Below are positions 35,618 through 43,094 of a stretch of DNA of 64,000 nucleotides, piece after piece. Below the pieces are notes generated by a model. It was not told where the DNA came from. It ran no database searches and saw nothing but the letters and a program-made list of their open reading frames with translations. The translations under genes were made by a program, and so were the position numbers. Every line of letters starts with the position of its first letter. The first letter of the stretch is position 1. This stretch comes from Planctomycetota bacterium (GTDB taxonomy: Bacteria > Planctomycetota > JAPUJT01). The stretch is from contig JAPUJT010000187.1 of the NCBI GenBank assembly GCA_027296055.1, positions 1 through 64,000 of the forward strand. Direction: 5' to 3'.

Positions 35618-37186
35618 TCATTCGTTTTCATCCGGGAGGCGAACCCCGTGGGTCGATAGGATCGTCGACTCGGATTTCTTGAGTAGTGATAGAGCGAGTC
35701 GGTAGTCGATCCTGGCCCTCAGTTCCGCAGATCGCGCGGCAAGAAGATCCTCCTGCACATCCAGCACTTCCTTGGCGATCGTCGCCCCTTCCCTCAACTT
35801 GGCCTGCTCTACGCGGAGCCTCCGCTCGGAAAGCTCCCGCGCCGCTTCCGCTGCCCGGACCCTCTCGCGCGCCGAAGCGACCCCCCGGACTGCCTGCCGG
35901 ACCTCATAGATGATCCCTGCCTTGAGACTGTTCAGGGCGACTTGTGCCTGCTCCTTCCGATGCTTGAGCTTTTTCAGATTCCCTTCCGCGAACCGGTTCG
36001 CACCCAAGGGAACCTCCAGAGAAAGTCCGACTCCCCAGTCAATGAATTCTCCGGTGAACATTTCCGACAAGGCGTTCCCCGGATCTTTCCCGAGACCCGA
36101 TGTTCCGACAGTCCCGGTAAGGTTCAACGTGGGAAGAAGCTCATGCTTCGCCTTTCGGTGCTGAATTCTCGCTTGTTCCAGTTGCCTCTCGCTCCTCCGG
36201 AGGTCGGGCCTCCGCTCCAGGGCCCTTTCGAGAGATCTCTCCAGGTCGACCTCTTCTTCGACCAGGTCGGGCTCGTCGGTGGTCAGGATCGCTCGTCTTC
36301 CCACTCTTCTCCATTCAGGTCTCAGGATGATTTGAGCCAACCGGTCCTCTGCATTGGCCAGATCGTTTCTCGCCCGGATCCTTCCCTCCTCCTGCGTCGC
36401 CAGGTTCGCGCGCGCCGTCCAGACCTCCAACTCCGCAACGTCTCCGACCCGAAGTCTGGCCTCGCTGATGTTCAGGACCTCCTGCGCGCTGTCGACTGCA
36501 GCCCCCTGAACACTCAGATTCCCCCGCGCATGCACGGCGTCCCAATAGAGCCGTTCCACCTCGGAGACCACGTTCTCCACCATCAGGCGAAAGTCGAGGG
36601 CCGAGATGGAGTAGGCGACTGTCGCGAGGCGAATGTCCGCGGTGTTGGCCTGCAGCGAAAACCCCTTCAGCAGGGGCTGCGTCACCGTAAACCCAAGGCG
36701 TGGACGGATTTCCGACCTGTCATTGATCGCGAGCCCTCCGATGAACGTCTCGCCCCGATCGAAGGTGCTGCCCAGAGAGAGGGCCGCCCGGGTCCCTGTG
36801 TAGAAGGTCTGGTTGACTTCGCCGGAGAGCCGCCAGTTCTCGTTCTCGATACTTCCGAGCTCGTTCCGGCCATTGGTGAAGTCGTCAATCGGGATCTCGC
36901 TGCGGCTGTAGTTCACGCCACTCACGAAACGCGGGTCGAAGGGAGAGCTGGCGATGGCAATGTCGGCGCCTCGCATCGCCTGGTTCAGCCTTGCCACGTG
37001 GATATCCGGATGGTTCCCGAACGCCTGCAAGATAGCGTCCCTCAGGGAAAGGGCGAGCCCCCCACCCGTCGCCGATGGCTTGCCCGGTGGCTCACCCCCC
37101 TGCGGGGCAGCGTGGACAGCCGGACAGATCAGAAGACCCACGAAAACCACCGCGAGTCGGGCCCTGGAGAAGGGGTGGGAGTCCAT
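35618..37186 (-). CDS. TolC-family outer membrane efflux protein
   Basis: About 522 residues from ATG 37186, which has a GAAGGAGG SD and a signal peptide (ARLAVVFVGLLICPAVHA). Two OEP repeats are visible: ALSLRDAILQAFGNHPDIHVARLN starts the first, with long alternating helices (LNISEARLRVGDVAELEV; RRPDLRRSERQLEQARI) and beta strands (PTLNLTGTVG, GVGLSLEVPLG). It would form a trimeric outer membrane channel. No RND or MFP partner gene is adjacent. The gene lies behind three 16-bp palindromes that probably control it. Confidence 0.88.
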   Translation of the reverse strand: MDSHPFSRARLAVVFVGLLICPAVHAAPQGGEPPGKPSATGGGLALSLRDAILQAFGNHPDIHVARLNQAMRGADIAIASSPFDPRFVSGVNYSRSEIPIDDFTNGRNELGSIENENWRLSGEVNQTFYTGTRAALSLGSTFDRGETFIGGLAINDRSEIRPRLGFTVTQPLLKGFSLQANTADIRLATVAYSISALDFRLMVENVVSEVERLYWDAVHARGNLSVQGAAVDSAQEVLNISEARLRVGDVAELEVWTARANLATQEEGRIRARNDLANAEDRLAQIILRPEWRRVGRRAILTTDEPDLVEEEVDLERSLERALERRPDLRRSERQLEQARIQHRKAKHELLPTLNLTGTVGTSGLGKDPGNALSEMFTGEFIDWGVGLSLEVPLGANRFAEGNLKKLKHRKEQAQVALNSLKAGIIYEVRQAVRGVASARERVRAAEAARELSERRLRVEQAKLREGATIAKEVLDVQEDLLAARSAELRARIDYRLALSLLKKSESTILSTHGVRLPDENE

Positions 37187-37342
37187 CGTTTCCTCCTTCG
37201 GGTGAACGTGTGTTGTCGGGATCATCAAAGAGTCCGTCCCCCGTACCGAGGAACGGACGGGCGCACCCGGATACCATCCGAGGGGGGTCTGCCGCAACCC
37301 TTCCTGCGAATAGGGGTCCCACCCCGGGCATCGAAAGGGACG

Positions 37343-37443
37343 GATGTCCCGGGACATCGGGGTGGACATCAAGCTCGTGGCCGCCGATGTCCCGGGACAT
37401 CGGGGTGGACATGGGCCGATCCGGTCAAATGTCCTGGGACATC
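37343..37443. promoter_or_regulatory. Three 16-bp palindromic operators spaced by four helical turns
   Basis: GATGTCCCGGGACATC occurs at 37343-37358 and 37386-37401, with a variant AATGTCCTGGGACATC at 37428-37443. Starts are 43 and 42 bp apart. The first two are each followed by GGGGTGGACAT, which supplies a further half-site, and the third by GAGGTG. They lie 157-257 bp upstream of the TolC-like start, in a 279-bp gap between two minus-strand genes. Confidence 0.8.
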
Positions 37444-37465
37444 GAGGTGAAACTCGACGGGGCTC

Positions 37466-38200
37466 TCAGTGCGACTCCGAACCCTCCCGCGTTCGATGAA
37501 TCACGGACAGGACGAAGGCGACGAGTAGAGTGAGCAGGGAAAAGGCGAAGGCGAGGCCAAGGCCGGCCCAAACATTCCGATAGATCAGGTACCCTTCGGT
37601 TCCCCCCCGGACCGTGAGGCCAAGCGAGACGAGAAGTCCCACGATGATCGCCCCTCCCCAGAGGGGCGCCGATTCACGCTTGCCGGGCGAGTTGCTCAAG
37701 AGGACTCCGAGGAAGACATAAGCCCAGATCAGCTTCATCGGGTCCCGCGCTGCCATAGTCTTCAGCAAGATCCAGACATCATAAAGATACTGCCCCATCT
37801 GGCCCGGAATCTGGACCAGGGCCCGGCTATCGGTATAGAGACCGGGCAGCTGATTGTGCAGCCTGAGGGGCCATCTGAAGATGGCGTTGGCCACGAGAAC
37901 CGCAGCAATGGGACCTACGAAGGAGATGGCGCTGAACAGGAGGACCCGGGCCCAGGGGGCCCGGGCGGTGTCTACCCGGATGCCACGGCCGTGTCCCGTG
38001 AAGATCTTTCGCTCGTGGACCGTGATCCCGGCGATGCTCGCCCCGACCAACCGACAGATTCCGGAGAGTAGGACACCCGGAAGGAAGGCGTACTTGAAGC
38101 CCGGCTTCTCGAGCCAGGGCTCCACCAACGCCCCAATCCCGAGGCTGATCACCACAAGCAGAATGAACCAGATCGCGAAGGACAATGGCCGCTCAGGCAA
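37466..38200 (-). CDS. Integral membrane protein, function unknown
   Basis: 244 residues with about six hydrophobic segments (SFAIWFILLVVISLGIGALV; YAFLPGVLLSGICRLVG; RVLLFSAISFVGPIAAVLVANAIF; LIWAYVFLGVLLS; WGGAIIVGLLVSLGL; GLGLAFAFSLLTLLVAFVL). No catalytic motif is obvious; a loose YIP1-like arrangement is possible. It overlaps the end of parB by 8 bp, so it is translated with the partition operon. Confidence 0.65.
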   Translation of the reverse strand: MPERPLSFAIWFILLVVISLGIGALVEPWLEKPGFKYAFLPGVLLSGICRLVGASIAGITVHERKIFTGHGRGIRVDTARAPWARVLLFSAISFVGPIAAVLVANAIFRWPLRLHNQLPGLYTDSRALVQIPGQMGQYLYDVWILLKTMAARDPMKLIWAYVFLGVLLSNSPGKRESAPLWGGAIIVGLLVSLGLTVRGGTEGYLIYRNVWAGLGLAFAFSLLTLLVAFVLSVIHRTREGSESH

Positions 38201-39041
38201 CCCCCAGAAGACCCACGATCCGTTCGAACTCGTTGGGGTCGAAGAATTCGATGTTGATTCTTCCTCGCCCCTTCCGTTTCGCCGTCTGGATCCGGACCTT
38301 GGTCCCGAGTCTCGTCTGGAGGGTTTCCTCCCATTCTCGGATTACAGGATCACGTCGATCGGGCACGGAGCGGCGCGAGCCCGCTCGCGTCTCGAGGCGC
38401 GCTACCAGCCTCTCCGTTTCCCGCACGGACAACAGCTTCTTGACGACCCGCTTGGCCACCTGTCGCTGCGCGAATTCCCCCTTGACCGACAGGATCGCGC
38501 GGGCGTGGCCCTGCGAGAGTGTTCCACGTGAAACATCGTCGCGAATTTCCTGGGGCAGATCCAGTAGACGGAGGGCGTTGGCAACCGTCGACCTGTTCTT
38601 CCCCACTCTCTCCGCTATCTCCTCCTGCGTGATCTGCAGGCTCTCCTGAAGCGCACGATAGGCCGTGGCGATCTCTATCGGGTTCAGGTCGGCGCGCTGC
38701 AGATTCTCCACCAGAGCGAGCTCCAGCCTCCGGTCCTCCTCGAAGTTCCGTACGAAGGCCGGGATCGATTCGAACCCCAGGTCCATTGCCGCCCGCCAGC
38801 GACGCTCCCCGGCGATCAGCTCGTAGTCCCCGTTGACTTCCCTCACCAGGACTGGCTGGAGAATGCCGTCCCTGGCGATCGAGCTCCGCAGCTCATCGTA
38901 CTTCTCCTCGTTGAATATCCGACGCGGCTGCACGGGATTCGGCCGAATGCGGCCTGGAGCGATTTTCTGGACATTCTGCTCCGCCACGGCTTCCGAGGCA
39001 AAGAGAACGTCCAGACCCTTTCCGAGCCTACGTTCCTGCAT
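38193..39041 (-). CDS. parB: Chromosome partitioning protein ParB (Spo0J family)
   Basis: 282 residues. RRLGKGLDVLF at the start is the usual ParA-stimulating N-terminus. The CTP-binding ParB/sulfiredoxin core has GILQPVLVR and IAGERRWRAA (GERRxRA), then ENLQRADLNPIE. The parS-binding HTH follows (ITQEEIAERVGKNRSTVANALRLLDLP), and the C-terminal dimer segment ends in GLLGVA. It would load on parS and slide as a clamp to segregate the chromosome. A near-consensus parS lies inside this gene, and parA overlaps it upstream by 14 bp. Confidence 0.95.
   Translation of the reverse strand: MQERRLGKGLDVLFASEAVAEQNVQKIAPGRIRPNPVQPRRIFNEEKYDELRSSIARDGILQPVLVREVNGDYELIAGERRWRAAMDLGFESIPAFVRNFEEDRRLELALVENLQRADLNPIEIATAYRALQESLQITQEEIAERVGKNRSTVANALRLLDLPQEIRDDVSRGTLSQGHARAILSVKGEFAQRQVAKRVVKKLLSVRETERLVARLETRAGSRRSVPDRRDPVIREWEETLQTRLGTKVRIQTAKRKGRGRINIEFFDPNEFERIVGLLGVA
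38520..38535. promoter_or_regulatory. parS centromere-like site within parB
   Basis: TGTTCCACGTGAAACA matches the canonical parS TGTTTCACGTGAAACA at 15 of 16 bases. Confidence 0.88.
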
Positions 39042-39786
39042 AGCTCAGCACCTCCCTGGCTAGTTCGACATAAGCTCGAGCCGCCCTCGAGCCGATGTCG
39101 CTTTCTACCAGAGGCAGCCCCCGCTGAGCCGCCGCCACAACGGCGGGGTCCCGGGGAATTGCGCTCCGGAAGACCCGGCAGTCCTTTCGGAGGGAAACCT
39201 GGCGGGCGACGTCCAGGCTCGAAGGATCCGCAGGGTCCAGAAGGGTCAACAACACGCCATCCAGCAGGAGTTTCGGATGAACTTTCTTCCGAAACTCCGC
39301 AATGTCTTGAAGGAGGGATCCGAGCCCTTCGAAGGCGTAGGGCTCGCATTGGATGGGGAGAATCGTCCCATCGACCGCACCGAGGGCGGTTCGCGAGATG
39401 GCCCCCAGAGTCGGCGGACAATCCACGATCAAGTAGTCAAAGGACTGCTTGACCTCTTCCATCCCCTCGCGGAACCGGGCCGCCACGTCGCCATTGGCTC
39501 CGAGGGTCTGATCCAGATCGGTGAGGGCCGGAGAGGGGGGAATGATGCAGATGTTCGGATAGTCGGCCTGAATCGGGGCCGACTTCAGCTTCTCGGGGCT
39601 CGTGATGACATTGCAAGGCGCCCCGGACCTCTGGGAGCCGAGCCGGCCGGCGGCGAGGCCGCGAGGATCCAGGTCCATGAGGAGAACGCGTTTTCCACTC
39701 AGGGCGAGACATGCCGTCAGATTGACCGCCGTGGTCGTTTTTCCGACCCCGCCCTTGTTGGAGTAGATGGCGATCGCTCGCTTCAT
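39028..39786 (-). CDS. parA: Chromosome partitioning ATPase ParA (Soj family)
   Basis: 252 residues. Deviant Walker A NKGGVGKTT at residues 10-18, Walker A' in LLMDLDPRG, and Walker B in YLIVDCPPTLG. It is a short, Soj-like ParA without an N-terminal HTH, as in chromosomal parABS systems. ParA binds DNA non-specifically and is stimulated by ParB to pull parS complexes. The 14-bp overlap with parB shows translational coupling. Confidence 0.93.
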   Translation of the reverse strand: MKRAIAIYSNKGGVGKTTTAVNLTACLALSGKRVLLMDLDPRGLAAGRLGSQRSGAPCNVITSPEKLKSAPIQADYPNICIIPPSPALTDLDQTLGANGDVAARFREGMEEVKQSFDYLIVDCPPTLGAISRTALGAVDGTILPIQCEPYAFEGLGSLLQDIAEFRKKVHPKLLLDGVLLTLLDPADPSSLDVARQVSLRKDCRVFRSAIPRDPAVVAAAQRGLPLVESDIGSRAARAYVELAREVLSYAGT

Positions 39787-40163
39787 GGTGCGCGACTACC
39801 TGCCGGAACCAAGCCTCGGAACGACAGGTTGTGGGATCGACTCCAGGGAGGCCTCGATGGCATGGGGGCTCGAGGGTGGGCACCCCCCTTCCGAGGAGAC
39901 AGGGTCGGCGGAAGATACCGCCGCCGTCATTTTAGCACACGACAATATTCCAGCCAGTCTAAAATAAGTAAGGTCGGGTTTCTCAAAGGACATCCCCTTC
40001 GCAACTGTGCGCAGGACGGCCTTCCGCGACCTGGGCTTACCCGTCGCGTAGCAGGAGCTCTGTGAGAAGTTGGGGCTCAAGATTGAAGGCGGTTTTCGCA
40101 TGTGCTAGACTCCCTTGGACTTCCGACGATAACGGCCGACGAACTCTATCGAGGGAATAGGGG
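39787..40163. other. Divergent intergenic region between parA and the ABC permease
   Basis: No gene seen. A 7-bp inverted repeat ATTTTAG/CTAAAAT lies at 39929-39935 and 39959-39965; on the minus strand its left arm supplies TAAAAT, a good -10 for parA. For the plus-strand permease, TTGAAG (40083-40088), a 17-bp spacer and TAGACT (40106-40111) form a plausible promoter. Confidence 0.5.
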
Positions 40164-40901
40164 ATGCTGACCTGGGTAATAGCGGGACACACCCTTCGGG
40201 AGGTGACCCGTCAGCCTGCTCTCTACTATCTTGTCCTGCTCTTCGGCCTCCTGATCCTGACATCGCCTCTCTATACGGCCTTCGGCTTCGGAGGGGAGTG
40301 GATGCTGATGAGGGAGGCTGGACTTGCCACGGTGGCCCTCTGCGGTCTCCTCACAGCCGTTTTGGCCTCGTCCAGGCTGGTCCATCGCGAGATTGAGTCG
40401 GGCACGGCACAGCTGGTTCTCTCCAAGCCCGTCCGTCCATACGAGTTTCTGATCGGGAAATTCTTGGGGATCGCGGGGGTCCTCCTGGGGGTGACCCTGC
40501 TGCTGGGCTTGATCCTCATCTTGACGGTCACCTTGACAGAAGGCGCCTGGGACCTTCAACTATGGAAGGGAGTCATGGCGGCCTACTTCGAGGTCCTCAT
40601 TCTCAGCGGCCTCGCGCTGGCTTTTTCTGTCCATCTTCCCTTTACCCCGAACGCGGTTCTCTGTGGTACAATATTCGTGCTGGGTCAGTTGTCCTTCGTG
40701 ACCGACGGATCGAGCCTGGGCTGGCTGGGGCTAACGCTTCTACCAGATTTCACCCATTTCCAGGCCGTGCAGGAGGCGGTCACGGTTAGAGAGTCCGTCC
40801 CCGCAGGGTACTTGCTACTGGCGGGGCTCTACGGAGTCATGTATACAACGGCCGTCTTACTTCTGGGAGTCTTCCTACTCTCACGCAGAGAGATCGTTTA
40901 G
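40164..40901 (+). CDS. ABC-2 type transporter permease
   Basis: 245 residues with six hydrophobic helices and the ABC-2 family layout: an N-terminal helix (LYYLVLLFGLLIL), then EIESGTAQLVLSKPVRPYEFLIGKFLG, the signature cytoplasmic segment that follows TM2 in NosY/GldF-like permeases. A matching ATPase gene is not adjacent. Start ATG 40164 follows AGGGG. The phosphoesterase gene follows after 27 bp and may be co-transcribed. Confidence 0.82.
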   Translation: MLTWVIAGHTLREVTRQPALYYLVLLFGLLILTSPLYTAFGFGGEWMLMREAGLATVALCGLLTAVLASSRLVHREIESGTAQLVLSKPVRPYEFLIGKFLGIAGVLLGVTLLLGLILILTVTLTEGAWDLQLWKGVMAAYFEVLILSGLALAFSVHLPFTPNAVLCGTIFVLGQLSFVTDGSSLGWLGLTLLPDFTHFQAVQEAVTVRESVPAGYLLLAGLYGVMYTTAVLLLGVFLLSRREIV

Positions 40902-40928
40902 GCTGATAGACAAGGAGCCGTTCCGGCG

Positions 40929-41657
40929 ATGAGATACGCAATCATTTCTGATCTGCACAGCAATCTCGACGCGCTCGAGAGAGTTATCGAGGACATCAAG
41001 AAGCAGAAGGTCGATCGACATCTCTGCCTGGGGGACATCATAGGATACGGGGCTCAGCCGAACGAATGCATCAGGCTGGTCCGGGAAGAACTGAAGTGCC
41101 TCACCATCGCGGGGAATCATGACTGGGCGGCCCTCGGCAAGACCAACATCGACTACTTCAACGCGTACGCCAAGGAGGCGACCCTCTGGACACGGGAGCA
41201 ACTGAGTGAAGACGAGGTCAAGTACATCGATTCGCTTCCGCTCATCGAACACTTGCCCGAGGATTTCACGCTCGTGCACGGGACGCTTTACAACCCCGAG
41301 CTGTTCGACTACATCCAGACTTCTTACGATGCCTACCTGTCACTGCAGGCTCTCGATGGCCGGGTTTGCTTCCTGGGGCATTCGCACGTCCCCATCACCT
41401 TTTTCCAGGGCGAGATGATCTCTTACACCTTGAGCCAGGAGATCTCGCTCGAGGTCGGCGTGAAGGCGCTGGTCAATGTGGGGTCGGTAGGCCAGCCCCG
41501 CGATGACAACCCGAAAGCCTCTTACGCCATCTACGACACGGACAAGCGAAAAGTTTGGATCCGGCGGATCGAATACGACATCGAAAGTGCCGGGAAGAAA
41601 ATCCGCGACGCCGGCCTTCCCGAGGTCCTCGCCGAGCGGCTCAAGTACGGCCGGTAG
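40929..41657 (+). CDS. Calcineurin-like metallophosphoesterase (YfcE/MJ0936-like)
   Basis: 242 residues with all core metal motifs: SDLHSN, LGDIIGYG (GD), AGNHDWA (GNH), VHGT and GHSHVP (GHxH). The family contains two-metal phosphodiesterases of unknown natural substrate. Start ATG 40929 is directly after an AGGAGCCG SD. Confidence 0.9.
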   Translation: MRYAIISDLHSNLDALERVIEDIKKQKVDRHLCLGDIIGYGAQPNECIRLVREELKCLTIAGNHDWAALGKTNIDYFNAYAKEATLWTREQLSEDEVKYIDSLPLIEHLPEDFTLVHGTLYNPELFDYIQTSYDAYLSLQALDGRVCFLGHSHVPITFFQGEMISYTLSQEISLEVGVKALVNVGSVGQPRDDNPKASYAIYDTDKRKVWIRRIEYDIESAGKKIRDAGLPEVLAERLKYGR

Positions 41658-41869
41658 ACCCTCATCTCCTGACAACATCTCTCAAGTCATTGGCCCTGGG
41701 GAGTTTGTGCCGCTCGTCCTCAGGTTTTTGCGGCCAGGTCGTCCGTGGAGATTTTTGACAGTTTCGCCATCTGATGCGAAGATTGATGTGAAGTTGCGGG
41801 GGGGGCTGGCCGATAGATGGGATGTGCGTCTGCATCGCAACCGGGCATCGGAGCCCAGCGGAGGTATAC

Positions 41870-42292
41870 GTGGATCACCGCCGTTCTCGCAAGGGACTCG
41901 AGAAGTACAGTGCCCTGGATCCAGATCGCCTATCCATCCAGAAACTGAACGATCGCCTCCTCGAAGTCTTCGTCGTACACCTGATTCAAGATCAGAAGAT
42001 AAAGGAAAAGACGGCCCGGGCTCACGCGGGCCGCATCGGCCACTTTGGCGAGGCTTACCTGCTGGATCTCGAAGAGATCCCGCTGAGCGAGGCCGACGCG
42101 CCGGACATTGAAGATTATCTCGGGAACTGGTTTCCGAAGATCGAACCTGACCTCAGCCCGAAGGAGAGCAAGAAGATTCTAGACTCCCTCGGCATGTTCT
42201 ACAGGCATATGTACGAAATCCAGGAGATCGATCGAGAAGTGCTTCGGGGAATAGTCGAGACCTGCCGCGATCGGCACCGCCTCCTTAGCTAG
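41870..42292 (+). CDS. Small conserved-looking helical protein, function unknown
   Basis: 140 residues from GTG 41870, which has a GGAGG SD five bases upstream; an ATG at 41822 has none. The protein is mostly helical and charged. The segment from about 30 to 140 (LNDRLLEVFVVHLIQDQKIKE, IEDYLGNWFPK, SKKILDSLGMFYRHMYE) resembles the SAM-like core-binding fold of tyrosine recombinases, but there is no catalytic domain. TTGACA at 41755-41760 could be part of its promoter though the -10 is poor. Its TAG stop interlocks with the tatA stop. Confidence 0.6.
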   Translation: MDHRRSRKGLEKYSALDPDRLSIQKLNDRLLEVFVVHLIQDQKIKEKTARAHAGRIGHFGEAYLLDLEEIPLSEADAPDIEDYLGNWFPKIEPDLSPKESKKILDSLGMFYRHMYEIQEIDREVLRGIVETCRDRHRLLS

Positions 42293-42510
42293 CCACCTGC
42301 CTTCTGCCCCTCTTTCGTTTCGGAAGATCCGGAATCACTCGCGTCGTCGATGTCATCTTCGATCCCCTTGATGCCCTTTTTGAACTCGACGATCGATCGA
42401 CCGAGCGACCTGCCGAGAGAGGGGAGGTTCCTTCCGAAAAACAGAAGGCCCACCACCGCAATGATGGCCATTTCCCAGGGACCTGGCACCCACATCAGTT
42501 CTAGGTTCAT
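42289..42510 (-). CDS. tatA: Twin-arginine translocase subunit TatA/TatE
   Basis: 73 residues. Short N-terminus, one membrane helix (WEMAIIAVVGLLFFG), the FGRNLPSLGRSLG hinge, the amphipathic helix IVEFKKGIKGIEDD and a polar tail. The PGPWEM start and FKKGIKGIEDD end are typical of planctomycete TatA. It forms the Tat pore-forming oligomer; a Tat substrate (the AKR) is in this window. The ATG overlaps the lipoprotein stop (ATGA). TatC is not nearby. Confidence 0.88.
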   Translation of the reverse strand: MNLELMWVPGPWEMAIIAVVGLLFFGRNLPSLGRSLGRSIVEFKKGIKGIEDDIDDASDSGSSETKEGQKAGG

Positions 42511-43094
42511 TGCAACGACACTCCCTCTTCTACAGGCTCGTGATGGTAGAACATTCGCCCAATCCTCGACCCGATCAGTTTCAAGAGCTCGCTCCGGATC
42601 CGATGATCCGGGATTCCCATAACTGGAACCGGAGGATACTCGATGGTCCTGTCTCGCTCGAACACGGTCAAGTCCTTTGCCACATCATGCACACGGATGA
42701 GTCCCCGGAACAGGCCCATCGCTAGACCTAGAATCTCCCCTTTCGTGTCGAACTTGATGATCTCACCGTGGATCACATACTGGACCCCCAGGCTCTCCCC
42801 GATCTGCTGGATCGTCATTTTTTTGATGTCCCTCTCGTCGAAGAACTGCTCCACCACCCTCGGGAGCAGCACTTCTATGTCATCGATGTTCTCAGCGCGT
42901 ATATTCAGGGCCACCATCCGGCTGATGGCGACCGATTCCTCCGAGGGCCATTCATTCAGGGGCCGATCGTAAAACGGGATCACTGCGACGCGCTTGGCCT
43001 CCATATCGAACAGCGGCTTGACGTCCTCGGTGACACAGGCGGAGAGCGAGATCGATATCAGCAGCATCTCGAACCAGGCCATCTTTCCGATCAT
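42507..43094 (-). CDS. Lipoprotein, CsgG/GNA1162-like
   Basis: 195 residues with an ISLSAC lipobox. The phrase KRVAVIPFYDRP, then VEQFFDERDIKKMTIQQIGESLGVQYVIHGEIIKF, is the pattern of periplasmic/outer-membrane lipoproteins of the CsgG or DUF799 type, in which a nucleotide-hydrolase-like fold has lost its active site. It is translationally coupled to the LptC-like gene upstream (ATGA overlap at 43091-43094) and to tatA downstream. A role in envelope or lipopolysaccharide export is plausible from the operon. Confidence 0.7.
   Translation of the reverse strand: MIGKMAWFEMLLISISLSACVTEDVKPLFDMEAKRVAVIPFYDRPLNEWPSEESVAISRMVALNIRAENIDDIEVLLPRVVEQFFDERDIKKMTIQQIGESLGVQYVIHGEIIKFDTKGEILGLAMGLFRGLIRVHDVAKDLTVFERDRTIEYPPVPVMGIPDHRIRSELLKLIGSRIGRMFYHHEPVEEGVSLQ

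Noticed and set aside
37187-37372. N-terminal extension of the TolC-like protein to 37372
   Set aside because: The ATG at 37186 has a strong SD and a signal peptide; the extension reads through the palindrome array region and is Pro/Arg-rich.
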